This document shows positions 24,219 through 36,177 of a stretch of 64,000 nucleotides of DNA, one piece after another; position 1 is the stretch's first letter, and each line of letters opens with the position of its first letter. Below the pieces are notes generated by a model. It had not been told where the DNA came from, searched no databases, and saw only the letters and a program-made list of their open reading frames with translations. Source of the stretch: Nemopilema nomurai (lineage: Eukaryota > Cnidaria > Scyphozoa > Rhizostomeae > Rhizostomatidae); NCBI GenBank assembly GCA_003864495.1, contig PEDN01001352.1:1302001-1366000 (forward strand). The letters run 5' to 3'. A program made the position numbers and the translations under genes.

Positions 24219-25298
24219 CTAACTGCTTTCCTTTCCTGCAACTGCTAGGAGACGATCTGTCATCTGAGATGATGCATAACCTTTAGTGCGGCAGATAACT
24301 TGCAAGAAACCCATTCTTAGACCTGGATTTCTGTAAAAGTAGACAACAGGGTTCATAACTCCACTGAACGCAGTGAGCCACACACTAAGGGGACCTGCAG
24401 CTTCAGTTACACAAGAGCTTGACTCTGTGGCATAAAAGCACTCAATCACAAGGACAGGAAGCCAAACCAAGAACAGCAACCCAATAACAATGCCAACTGT
24501 CTTTGCCAACCTCACCTCACGACTTTGCAGATGTTTGTTCGAAGTGACAGATTCCTCAAATTCTTGTAAACCCATTCTTTTGGTAATTTGGAAGATTTTG
24601 CAGTATGCTGTGATCACAATGCATAGTGGAACAACAATATGCAAAGCGAGAAAGGGGTAATAGAATTCAGGCTTAACGTTCCAAATGTAGACTTGGCTCT
24701 TTGCAGGACTGAAGTTTCCAGCCATAATGGCTACTGCTATAAAACTGTAAAGCCACATCATGGCTATCACAGCTGTAAGCTTTTTGGTGTGTAGATCCTC
24801 TCTCGTGGCAGCCAAGGTAAATGAACTAATTGTTTTATACCTCTCAACTGTTATCACCGACACTATTACAAATGGAGATACCAATGAAAACAGCCATATT
24901 GAGTTTAAAACATTAGTACCAACACTTCCCAGGTGCCATACAGGAAATCGTGAGACATAAACGAGCTCCAATGGGGCCAGCAATATGCCGATAATGCCAT
25001 CGCTTATTGCAAGGTTGCATATCAGAATGTTACCAAGAGTGTGAAATTTTTTGTGCCTGAATATTGTTACACAAACAAAAGCATTCAAGACTGGGGAAAG
25101 AATTGCAGTAACACCAAGCAAAAAGCAAACGATCACTTTGTAAACTGATGGAAAGACGCACGCAGCCATTTTTCTTCCGGGATTGCCCAAGCTTCGTTCG
25201 ACGGCTGCGCAATGGTTCCAATTCATGGCAGCTGCGCGTTGCATGTGAATTCCAGACGGCGATGTGTCAGGGTTGCCTATTCGTTTTCGTTCTCTCAT
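24219..25298 (-). CDS. Class A (rhodopsin-like) GPCR, intronless
   Basis: A 359-residue seven-helix receptor at the plasma membrane. Approximate helices: TM1 55-80 with LNAF (N72), TM2 88-113 with LAISD (D100), TM3 125-151 ending ERY (152-154) in place of DRY, TM4 174-193, TM5 212-236, TM6 264-288 with VWLP (no leading Cys), TM7 303-321 ending NPVVY (316-320), then a short tail with C336 as a possible palmitoylation site. The usual disulfide cysteine at the top of TM3 and its partner in extracellular loop 2 are both absent. Start is the first ATG; M19, M25 and M44 are alternatives, and a start at M44 would leave a very short N-terminus as in melanocortin- or adenosine-like receptors. G-protein coupling is expected from ERY and NPxxY. 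The ligand is not deducible. Intronless class A receptors of this type are common as expanded families in cnidarians. Confidence 0.92.
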   Translation of the reverse strand: MRERKRIGNPDTSPSGIHMQRAAAMNWNHCAAVERSLGNPGRKMAACVFPSVYKVIVCFLLGVTAILSPVLNAFVCVTIFRHKKFHTLGNILICNLAISDGIIGILLAPLELVYVSRFPVWHLGSVGTNVLNSIWLFSLVSPFVIVSVITVERYKTISSFTLAATREDLHTKKLTAVIAMMWLYSFIAVAIMAGNFSPAKSQVYIWNVKPEFYYPFLALHIVVPLCIVITAYCKIFQITKRMGLQEFEESVTSNKHLQSREVRLAKTVGIVIGLLFLVWLPVLVIECFYATESSSCVTEAAGPLSVWLTAFSGVMNPVVYFYRNPGLRMGFLQVICRTKGYASSQMTDRLLAVAGKESS

Positions 25299-25540
25299 GG
25301 TGATGCAACATTAATGCAATCATCCGTAGAAGTGTTACAAATTACAGTGTTCCAATGAAGAGTGTTACAAAACCTTGTTGCCCTGAAAAGCTTTAAATCA
25401 TAGCAAGTATGCGAACATTCGATGCAGCCGAGTTCATTCATAAAAAGTAGATCGTCATTGGAGGGACAATCCGCGATCCACTGCTTCGTTAAAGCCCGTG
25501 GAGCAAACATTTTAAGGAATTCTTTCTTGTGTTCAGTCAT
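25295..25540 (-). other. Upstream ORF overlapping the GPCR start (ATGA)
   Basis: An 81-codon frame immediately upstream of the GPCR. Its TGA stop shares bases with the GPCR ATG (ATGA overlap). It is cysteine-containing with no recognised motif. It may be a translated uORF in the receptor 5' leader or chance; no splice signals joining it to the receptor were seen. Confidence 0.3.
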
Positions 25541-26804
25541 TTTTCCACCTAAGATACGCCATGACTTCTTTATCTTTTATAAAAGAACTACAGTCACTCT
25601 ATTTTCCTTGTAAGAACAAGATGACTTTTGCTAAGCCTCGGTGTTTGTTTGAAACCTTACCTAGGTTCTGGAAGTTATCGCAGAATGACAACTGAGCACA
25701 GAAAACAGAACGTTGTTTATCCATGAAACATTTTAGTGATACTGAACCGCATGTTAGTTTTTTTATCAACAGTGAAGATGCTGCGTAGCAGGAACTACGC
25801 AGGCAGTACAGGGTTTACAACAGTGTTCTTGACTTTTTGGTGATTCTGGCTCAAATACTTTTAAAATTGTTCTTATTTTAAGAGTGATTTTTTGCAAATA
25901 TTTTAGAAGTTACATACTGAATATGGTTTCAAAGATGTTTTACTGGGTAAAGTTTGAAAATAAAGCAATGACTGCTTTTGTTCATGGACAAACTCATCAA
26001 AGATTTTTTCGTCAAGAGAAAGTCGGGACAGTAGAATGCTTTTGAAAGTTTCCGTTAAGGAATTCGCAATGTTATGTATATCTGATTGTTCCGATAAAAG
26101 TCACAACTTGTTAAAATTAATTCACAAACAGTTATTACTGTATGTCGATGCAACGTCAAGCAACGTTCCCTGTCTTACACAACAACTCATATGTACACAA
26201 ACTCAAATTCTCTTTATTTTCCCATCTTAAGCTGAGCATGTTCTAGCCATTTCTCGTTTTTTTGAGGCAAATCTAGCCTCTATGTTTTTATAAAATTTGT
26301 TTCTTATAAAAGAAAAAGAGTATAATAGCTAGAATACATGCTATTGATCATACTAAGCATTAAACTCAGAGAAACCCTGCCTTTTAGACATTGGAAACTT
26401 AATGACAAACGGCAAGCAAGTGCTCTTCATAACTAAAAGTTCAAATTTTAATTCAGAATGTTTCTAAATTTTCAAATTATAGAATTACCTAGGTGCGGTT
26501 TTTATAAGGCACGAAGACACTTGTTGTCGCAATGCAGGAGATGGCCTTCTTTCAAACGATCCAAAGAGAGGCTCCTCGGACATAATGTTGAATATGGTTG
26601 GGGACAAAATTTGCATGGATCTTACAAGAGTTCGAAAGCGAAGCTAAGAAAGAGTAGTAAGGAATCGTCGTTTCTTAAAAATTGCATCAATGATTTATTG
26701 CCAAAGGCTCTGTTCATAATCTTTTCTTGAAATAACTTAATCGTGAAGATCGGAAAAGCACTTATTATTGATGCGAAGCGAGCAAGGCCTACGCTGATTG
26801 TAAG
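25541..26804. other. Intergenic region between divergent GPCR and NAA30
   Basis: The two flanking genes point away from each other, so this 1.3 kb should hold both promoters. No clear TATA box or CpG cluster stands out. The open frame at 26458-26730 (+) is rich in basic residues without motifs and probably lies in the NAA30 leader or upstream. Confidence 0.5.
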
Positions 26805-29800
26805 ATGGATGATTCTTGTTGGGAAAAGCCAGTTGTTTCGGCAGATGGAGGAAATAGTATGGCAAAGAGCTGCATGGATTCTACGAATTCTAAAAATGAT
26901 AGTTTAGTTTTGAAAAACGGTATAGTCAGCAAACAGCACCAAGAACAGTCACTAGAAGAGGCTATCAAAAATATGAACAACGATGAGTACGATGACGACG
27001 AAGATCTAGATCAAATTTTGGAAGATCAGCAATGCAAGCTAGCAAATGGATCTGAAACCTGTGAATTTAGTAATATAGAGGAGCAGCCGGCATGTTCAGA
27101 TGAGATCAACATTGACGAAACTGTGACAGGAATACCTATAGACCAAAGTATGAAAGATTTAGATAACTCTCATGGAGATCAAGATGCTTCAAAAGAACTG
27201 TCTTCAATGACGATAAAAGACAAGGAGATTGATAGAGAAATTCAATTCATACAGTATGAATCAGAAAAGCAGCTTCCTGACTTGGTTGCTCTAATAACCA
27301 TTGATCTTTCCGAACCATATTCAATATACACTTATCGGTACTTCCTACATAATTGGCCACATTTATCTCACCTGGTAAGTATCAAAAGGGCATGGTCTTC
27401 AAAACTCCCTGGGAAAGACCCTTGGACCTATCCCTATTTCTCTTACTTGTTTGCCCCCTCATTTTCTTATGGGAGCTGCATTATTGGAAAAAAACTAGTA
27501 GATACCATCTTTTTTAATAACCAGCAATTTGAAACCAAACTGGTTATTTTAAAAAAAATTGAAAATATTGGGCTACATTGTTATCAATTTAATCTTTAAT
27601 TCCTAGGGCATAAGCATTGCAATCACTAGCTTGCATTCTTGGCAGAGCTATTGTGAATTTACCCTAAAGCACCACTAGATGGTAGAAACTCCTCTGTTTG
27701 AAGATGAAATGATGATATAAATTAATACAAAGCTTTACACGCAATAGAAATATTCCTTTGCTTTTATTTTATTGCTAAAATTTCAATGAAGAGTTGCTTG
27801 TGATGTTTTATATTTCAACATTGATTTATTTGACAAGTGACATTAAACTACATTTTGACAAGTGTAAACTCGGATATTCTAAACTTAAGATAGACGGTTT
27901 TGTTCAAGCAAGATATCCTAAAACCAAAAGTTTGAAGAAATTAATTTGAATATTTCAAGGTAGAGAGTGTTAATGTTTACAGCACTCATGTTGCAAGAAG
28001 TATATTGTTTTGAATCACTTTGCATTGAATGAATTTGACTCAAAACTGTCAAATGAAGATTATACTCGTAGACCAATGAAGATATGCCATAGATCACTTG
28101 TATGGAAAAGCTTTGCAACAACTTTAGCACAGCAAATATAAAAAATCCCAATGTTATTGGAAGTCATTAAAATATCATTACTGTTATCATGGGTAGGAAG
28201 CAGAGAGAAAACTTTTGTAATGCAATTCTTTGTTCACAAGAAAATTAATATTGAACACTAGATAGTCCTGATCTGAACATTCTTAAAAAACGTCTATTAA
28301 TGTACTCCATGCAAAAATGATGACCTGGCTTTTTGCCAGCCTAGCAGTTCTTCTAAACTATATTCCCATTAATATACCCAGTCTCACTTTAGGCTGTTTC
28401 AACTACCAATCACAGGGTATCAAGGTGGTTATGAATATGATTGTCATGTTTGTATATAATAACATCGAAATGACACTTATTGAAGGTAACTGTCTAAAGA
28501 AGTTGTCAAGCATGATGTCACAACACATATGTGACATTTAGATTTCTAAAAATTGAAGCATTTCACATTCAAACACAAGGAAACAAAATGTCTTTGCTGT
28601 GGAACAATGCAAAATGTTATTGGATTGAGAAGCTTTAGAAAAGGGCATAATTATTATGTTTAATTTTGTTTGTTGCAAGTTGGTGGAGGAAACTATTTAC
28701 TTTCCTGTTTTTGTAGAGCAGTATATTGAAACCAACTCTGTTTAAAGAGTAGCATTAGAGTTTAACAAATAACAATAAATGCAGAAGTTTTCTTGCTAAA
28801 TGGCAAAGAATGCCACATTGCCTAGAGGATGGTCATGGTAGGGGGAGTTGATTTATATCTGCTAATTCTTTTAATTTTAGGCCTATGAAAATAATGTTTG
28901 TGTTGGTGCAATCGTTTGCAAGCTGGAAATTCACAGGAAGAGTGTCATGCGGGGTTATATTGCCATGTTGGTAGTCCATAGAGATTACAGGAGATGTAGA
29001 ATAGGTAAGTCAAACAGCTAGCTTTGTAGTTTAAAGCTTTTCATGTTGAATCATTCTAGCTATAGTTAACACTTAGCTGTAGTTTAGAGCCTTTCCATTT
29101 TCCACAAGAGTTGCTCTTTCAGTTTTGGTGACTGTCTTTTTCAAGTCTAACTCTTCCATTTGCCTTAAGTTATTGCTATGGCCATGACACATTTCTTGCT
29201 GACACTTATGTAGGAGGAAACCTCCCTCATCAATGCGATCCCCCTGTGGGCTTTACTGATTAAATGCGTAGATGTAGATGTAAATGTCAAACACTTTGGC
29301 AATGTAAAAAGAGCACTACCTGGAAACAGCAGCTGATTTTCTCAACAACTTTATTAATTCATTGCTTCAAAAAATTACGAAAATTTGATTGATCATTTCA
29401 ATTATATTTTGATAGATTTTATGCTCTCTCTTTATTTGTTTGGCTCCTTGAGCATGTGTCTATTTATTTTCTTCCTGCAGGTTCATCTCTTGTAAAGAAA
29501 GCAGTACACAAGATGAAGGAACATGGATGTGAAGAGGTTAGATGCTATTTTGCTATTTTATTCTTTACAATGAAAGTTAGTAAAAAAGCAATCATTAAGT
29601 ATTACAAAGGACTCACTTCTACTCAAGGTTCACAAAGTTGGTGAGGTTAATCATTTTGTTACTCACCATATTTATAAAGAGATGTAGGTCAATTATGTGC
29701 TGTGTCAAACAACTTTTTAATTCCTCAAGTTTTATGGATATTGTTTAGATGTGCTTGATTCTGATGATAGACATTGTTTTTAGTTTGATACTTTGGGATA

Positions 29801-30071
29801 TATATTTTTTATAATTTGTGGTACAATTCTTGGATATTAAGGATTTCTTATGGTTTCAATACAAGCCCTGCAAATTGATTAGGTACTTTATAGTGAAATG
29901 TACCCAAGTGTGTCATTTTGAATTTGTTTTCAGGTGGTTCTAGAAACCGAAGTAACAAACAAGGCAGCTTTGCAGCTCTACGAAAACCTCGGCTTTGTTC
30001 GAGATAAGCGACTTTTCCGCTATTATTTGAATGGAGTTGATGCCTGGAGACTTAAACTTTGGTTGAAGTAG
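26805..30071 (+). CDS. NAA30: N-alpha-acetyltransferase 30, NatC catalytic subunit
   Basis: Catalytic GNAT subunit of NatC, which acetylates the N-terminal Met of proteins beginning Met-Leu/Ile/Phe/Trp, acting with NAA35 and NAA38 on ribosomes. Exons: 26805-27374, 28881-29004, 29481-29536, 29934-30071; 295 residues. The first ~150 residues are acidic and low-complexity ([10 protein letters not shown]), as in animal orthologues. The GNAT domain then follows with [60 protein letters not shown] and [21 protein letters not shown], all near-identical to the family. The acetyl-CoA P-loop (R/Q-x-x-G-x-G/A) reads R227-R-C-R-I-G232, with Arg at the usual Gly. The GTAAGT donors at exons 1 and 2 are consensus; exon 3 uses GTTAGA. 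Start context AAGATGG is good. An AATAAA at 30229-30234 is a fitting poly(A) signal. Confidence 0.95.
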
Positions 30072-30228
30072 CTCATTATAGTAGCTTTGCTTACATCATT
30101 TGTATTTTGTTGCGCATGGCCTTATTCTGTTTGCATTTTATGTTAGGTATTCACTGTTTTACAACTAAGATCATAGTTTTGTTGAACACATTTGTTGTTT
30201 TTTGCCTGTGGTGAAGAAAATAGTCAAT

Positions 30229-30234
30229 AATAAA
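30229..30234 (+). promoter_or_regulatory. Candidate poly(A) signal of NAA30
   Basis: AATAAA about 160 bases after the NAA30 stop; consistent with a short 3'UTR. Confidence 0.4.
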
Positions 30235-31589
30235 GGTAGTGGATGATACAATGTGATAAAACACACTGTAAGTTTCAGCATTGCGTGTATCAATAACGTA
30301 CATGGCCTTCAGAGTGATGAAGATAGGACTTAAAGTTTCCATTATTACTATTTTAAAAATCGCCTCAAGATTCTGAATTCCCTTGAAATATTCGCGATCT
30401 TCAGAAAAGCTTTCACAAGTGTTATAATGTTTCACTATTAAATAGAAAATTGAATTCTACCAGAGTATAGGTTGATTTGCGGACAGTTATGTATGCACCT
30501 TAACGGATGCGACTTTAATGAAGGTTCGTTTAGAATTGTTCTTGAATGAGCAAGATGATTCTATTTTCCACCGTTACTAGGAAGTTATCATCATTGCAAA
30601 TAGAGAATGATTCCTGCCTGATATTTTTGTGATAATTGGCTTAGGATATACTCTTTCCGGTTGAACAGTAAAGCATTGTCGCATGAATTTTGCTGCGTTT
30701 TGTTGCATCAGGCGTTGCAATTTACACCAGGGGATGGGTCGGAATTTGTTTTTGAACCCAATGAAACTGTCTCTGTTTCAGCTTGGCTGGTATTCAGAAC
30801 TCGAATTTCCAAATTATTAAAGCTTTGGCCTTGGGGAAATATTTTAAAACATTGAAAGACGACATTTAATAATTTTAAATGCGTAGTTCCAATATCACTA
30901 CTTAATTATACTCTTAAGTATCATTATCATTCTTGATATTTAATAATATTCCTAATTTCATCGTCGTGCCTGAGAACTGAAGATTTCGATTAAAGATGAA
31001 AAGCTTGTTGAATGTTGCTAGCGTGGTTTTGCTCACCTCACAAATTCTAAGTCAATTTTCCTCCAAGATCCCCCTCCCCAGCGTGACAATTTGATCGTTT
31101 GCACACTTTCAAGACCTATAAATCTTTGCTCTTTATATCTAGTCCTTATCGCTTCTGCACACACTTCAGGAGCAATATTGAGTTCTCTCACTCCACAGTT
31201 CTTTCAACCTCATGATTCTTGGCCCTATTATCAACAACAAACATATTAGCTACTTGCCCCGTGGCACATTTGGATGCTTGGATACATACAGCTTGTATTG
31301 ATTGCATCCCTTTAATCATTTCAACTACTTTAACCAAAACATTGTTGTAATCTAACAGCCTTTTGCTTTGTGGAAGATCAAATGTGCAGTTGAGTTGAAT
31401 TGTGTAATGCTGTCACCATGACCACAGCTTGTGGAATATACCGTCGTCCGTGATACGGTACTCATGAAATGGCAGATCAAATATTTATGAATTGGTGTGC
31501 ATCAATGTAATCCACATATTTAAATCTGGATAAGATAAGCAATCAGCATTTCCCGCTCCTACGGCTAAGTAGAAACGGATATTCTGGAC
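30235..31589. other. Intergenic region NAA30 to EF-hand gene
   Basis: AT-rich. Open frames (30151-30435 minus, 30661-30855 plus) have no motifs. Upstream sequence and leader of the EF-hand gene are expected here; nothing distinct was seen. Confidence 0.5.
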
Positions 31590-34500
31590 ATGGAGAACTT
31601 GGACACAAATGAAAACGGAGAAACTGTCGACAAAACGACATCAGATTTCGTGCTCGGGTTAAAGGAGAGAGAGTCTTTGAAAAAGGAACTTGAAGAGAAA
31701 ACTCGAGAATTAAACAAGGTCAAAGGCCAGAATTACGATTTAACGAAGAAGATTGAAGATTTAGAAAAGCAGGTGAAGCTGGAATTTTGATTTTTTTAAT
31801 TAAAAATTTAGGCTTACAAAAGCGGAAGTGTGAAGTAAGCTATCACCAGAATCAACGTTTCGCGTCTTTTTTCTACTTGACTCCTAATATAATGGTATAT
31901 ATTTTGTCTATAAGTAAGGAATATCATAGTATGTTTATTTCTCGTTTAGAACCTCACGTTGTTCAAATTAATTTACAGCGCTTTACTTTGAATGGTTTTC
32001 TTTTCGATGGGCTGTAGCTCTTCCCTTTTGTAATATAAAGACCTTCCCTTTTATCTAATTTTGCATTTTCCCTCCTATATTTTGCTTTTCCATATATTAA
32101 GTGTATAATTAGTATCATTCCAGAATGTAGCCATACTTGACAATATTAGTTACTTTCAACTGAAGGATCAGTTCAACTTTCAGGTTGCTGATTTAAAGTC
32201 AGATGGAAAAATCCAGGTATTATATACTCAGTTTTAATGGATTTATTTTGAATTGAACAATTTTGCAGAATTTTTTGGCCCAACAATATTAATACGCTAT
32301 GCTAAGTCTTCTTATTTCAGGCAAAATGCTCTTTTTTTATCCTTTATGATTTTTATCTGATTTGTTATTTGCAATAAGCTCATGAGATTGAAATGAAGAT
32401 TCAAGTTAAACATTGAGCAAGATGCAAAGTGCTCTTAGTTTATGTTTTCTTACCTCACTTTGGGTATGTTGAATGTGCAAAAATCTGAATTTCTATCTTT
32501 TTCAGATCAAAAGACCAAAAAGTGGAGTTATGTCTAAGAAAAGGATCGCAAAAAGAAAAATTCCAAGGAAGAGCAAGCAGAAGAATGGGTTGTTGAACTT
32601 ACCAACAACTGGAGGAAATGAGGACATTTTCGAGGACACAGATAAGCTTTATGAGGTACGGTTTAACAAGATCATTTTTAGGCAGCTGAGGGCAGGGGGG
32701 TATTTGAGAGGTTGGTTAATTTGTTAACAGTGCTAGATGGTAGGATGAGGCCTCACATGATAAGGGTAACACAAGTGTAGTTGATTTTTATAATGAATCA
32801 AGAGGAAATCCAAAATGTTAATAGATTGAGCAAAACCTTGAGTTATTTCACTTTGATAAAAGACATGCCAAGCAACATGCACACACAAACATTGTGTGGG
32901 TAATGGATAGAGGACCTCAGTTCCCCAATAGAGAAAGAAAAACAGACCTAAATTGGTTCCCCTTTTCAATGTTCTGTTGACTAAGTCTATGCCTTAAATT
33001 TTGATTTTTATGTCAAAATTTTGATGAAAGACATATCTGTAGCAAGTGAAAATATGTTTTCTGAACATTAGTTTCAAGAGGTCTACAGAAGCCTTCTTCT
33101 AACTTCAATGCGGTTACATCTCTTTTTATTTTTTCAAGTGCTTAATATTGCATTATAACTGGGGGTTCTTAAAAGAGGTTTTCCTACTAGAAATTTGTAT
33201 TTTCCCATATTTCTCCATTCTATTAGCATCACAAACTGTTTCTTGTTGTCTGAACTCTGATTGTTTCTACACAGACCTAAGAAATTTACATTTGATTTGA
33301 CCAACTTTTTTTCCCTTGCAAAATGTTGATTTGAATCTGCTTGAGATACATAAACGTTAATCAATCAACCAGCAAACGACATTGTGTCACACTAATGTCT
33401 ATACATTAATTTGTTATTCGTTTTATTTAACTTCATGGAGAATGGCCAAAATTTTGCTCCAAAGAAGGCTCATTTTACTATCTGATGCACAATCTGAGTC
33501 AGTGCTGTTTATAAATGGATCCACTTGACCCTATGCTGCACTTTTAAAATCATGTTCTCCTTTTTGCAATGATATTTTAAGCGAATTTCAGAAGGAAAAA
33601 TAAAACGTATACAATGAAGCAACTTTGGTTGTGCTTTCTGTTTTGTGAAGCGAAACAGACCATGTTTTGAAAGTATGCTTTTTAACTTCAAGTCAGAAGT
33701 TCATGATATCCACTGCAATGCCCTAGTAATCTATGTTGACTTTGCAATTTGTGCAAAAAGATTTTCTTACAATTCAATGCTCCTCTAAGATCTACAAGCT
33801 ATTCTGTTATAATAAGGTAGGATTTCTCCCCTAGCAACCGTGATAAGAGAAGCTGATTGAGCTGTTGTTGGGCTGTTGTTACCTAGAAACAAAAGCGCCC
33901 TTTGTTCTAAAAGGATTTCACAGGAAGGTTGCCGATTCACGATGAAATCCCCTTTATCTTGTACGAGATTCCTTGATCTCATAAAAAGCATTTCAGTTGA
34001 TTATACAATTGCACAGAGTTGAAGATCACTTATACTTCTAGAAACTCCTTTCTCTTGTGGATCCAAAAGTTATTTGCTGGAATTTATATTGTATAAGTAG
34101 CTCACCGTCTATTTCACATAACATAGAAATTAAATGAGCTTTTTTCAGACTCGTGTATGTTGGATATGCTGATAAAATTTCAGCAGTAAATTTCTGTTCT
34201 CTTTTTAAAGAATAATGTCATTGAAACACATATAGAAAAACATTCATTTACATTTCGTTCCAAGTCAACTTTTTCACGAGTCATGACAAATAAATCTTTC
34301 ATTCTATGTACGTGGCGCATAACACGATGCTAGATTCCAGAAATCTTGCTATATTTGCAAGAGCAATGGAAGATTAAGTTGCTCTAATGTTTGCGGCAAA
34401 TTGTGAAACATAACCATTTGAAGAAGATCGTTTCAGCCCCCTAATTCTTTTTAAGAACAACGGAATAAACGGTTAAATACAAACAGTATTCCTCTCTTCT

Positions 34501-36177
34501 GAATACAAGATGTAAGGCACTTAGTTAGAAAAAACATGCAAAAATAGTTATTTTTACAACAATTTTCAAGCAAAGTTGCAGTTTTGGGTTCTAAAGTTTC
34601 CCGCTTTGCTGACCCTGCTCGTTGCTTCACTGGTACCGATATTGGCCATCTTGTTCAAATGAAAATGGCTCTTAGTTTCCCAAAAGTCGAATTTTACTTT
34701 AATGTCGTCTTATACCTTCTGCTAAAATCTAACGAAAACATCTCAGCTTATTCGAATAACACTTTGGGAAGGGTACTTGAATATACCAAGATTTTGAAAT
34801 TTCCTATTTAAAGACGCTAATCTTTGTTGAATTTTTGTGTGAAATAGGGGTAGAGAAAAATTGAGCAACAATTGCACAGGATTTTTAGAGTCCCTCGGTT
34901 GCTGTCCTCCGAATGCTCAAAATGGATCCATTTCCAAAGTCGTTTCCTATTTCGTTGTCAAGAAAAACTTCAAATGCTGAGAAAAAAACTTGACGATTAT
35001 TTTTAGCACTATACCTCCAAAAGTGACTTGCAAATTTTAAGCCCTTTACGTATTTTGTGTGTAGAATGTTCTTTAGCCCCCTAGTTTTGAATTTCAAGAG
35101 ACTGAAAAAAGGTCACTGAGACTCTTTGAAGGAGACTATTCTCAAGTGGAAGTCACGTATTGGTTATGTTTGACCTTGTTGACTTTGCTTTTTCTTCTAA
35201 TGGCAACATCATTCAATGTTTACTATGTACTTTTGCTTTTATTTTCATGATAACATTTTGATTTTTGTTTTTCAGGCAATCGCTGAAAAGTTCCCAGAGC
35301 TTACTCTTTCGACAGTTCTCGTTGCAGAAAAGAAATTCATTGAGGCAGACACTGATAAAAGTGGGGTAAGAAGGACATCTTTAGTATGGATGATTAGTTG
35401 ATCAGCAAATTATTAAAGAAATTATCATTATTAATCACATAAAGTGCATAACTTCTAACTCCTATATAAGCAGAAACATGCTCAGTTATTGTGCTAGTGA
35501 TGCATATTGACATTTATGTCGATATTAGGGTAGAAAGAGCGCGAATAAGCTTGGAAAGCAACGAGCTTGAATTATCAATATTCAGAAAGGGAAAAGAAGG
35601 TGGGCTTTGTCACTTTCTATGACTGAGTTCCAATTTTTGTCCTTCTTTCAGGCTCAGGCTGACTGGGTGCAGTTGTTACCATCGTTAGACATGTTTGACC
35701 AGATTAAAATTAAATAATTTCCTCCAACTTTATCATGCCTTTCAAAGCAAGAATATAGCAACAACCGAATGTTTACTTATCAACTTTCGTCAATTTAGAC
35801 TATCGACGCCAAAGAATTGGAAAAGATATTGGACACAAGTCAAATGCTTTTTACAAAAGAACAAGTGAATGATATTCTGCAAAGCATTGACACAGACAAT
35901 ACGAAGTCTATTGACTTTTTTGAGTGCTTAGAGGTGAGTTGGCAAGATGGAAAGTTGTTGCTGAATGTGTAACTGTGAATTTGTCTGAATTGTGTCTCTA
36001 TTTTCCTGGTTGTTCATGATCAGTGATCGTTATCACTCAAATGATTACCCCTATCGAGAATCATTTGTTAACTGTACTCTTCCTTTATAGGCACTGGACC
36101 TAGTTTACAAAAATAGGAAGACTGGACTTCCGCAAACACTACAGAAAAACAAAAGCGCAGTATGTGTAATCCAATAG
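31590..36177 (+). CDS. Coiled-coil, basic-linker, EF-hand protein of unknown role
   Basis: Six exons: 31590-31772, 32124-32216, 32506-32655, 35276-35365, 35799-35933, 36091-36177. All introns are phase 0; 245 residues. Residues 24-70 form a charged coiled coil (LKERESLKKELEEKTRELN...). Residues 93-118 are strongly basic (KRPKSGVMSKKRIAKRKIPR), possibly a nuclear-localisation or nucleic-acid/lipid-binding patch. EF-hand 1 has loop DTDKSGTIDAKE (167-178), with all ligand positions canonical and an intron between positions 6 and 7. EF-hand 2 has loop DTDNTKSIDFFE (203-214), with Lys instead of Gly at position 6 but liganding side chains kept. The end reads SAVCVIQ. The paired EF-hands suggest Ca2+-dependent regulation. 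I do not recognise a named family; a ciliary or cytoskeletal Ca2+ sensor is possible but unsupported. Splice sites are good, so a real gene is likely. Confidence 0.85.

Noticed and set aside
27375..27599. Read-through extension of NAA30 exon 1
   Set aside because: A consensus GTAAGT donor at 27375 and the in-phase next exon restore the family sequence; the extension has no similarity to it.
34584..34811. 75-codon frame in an intron of the EF-hand gene
   Set aside because: No ATG at a good context, no domain, no splice linkage; intronic chance frame.
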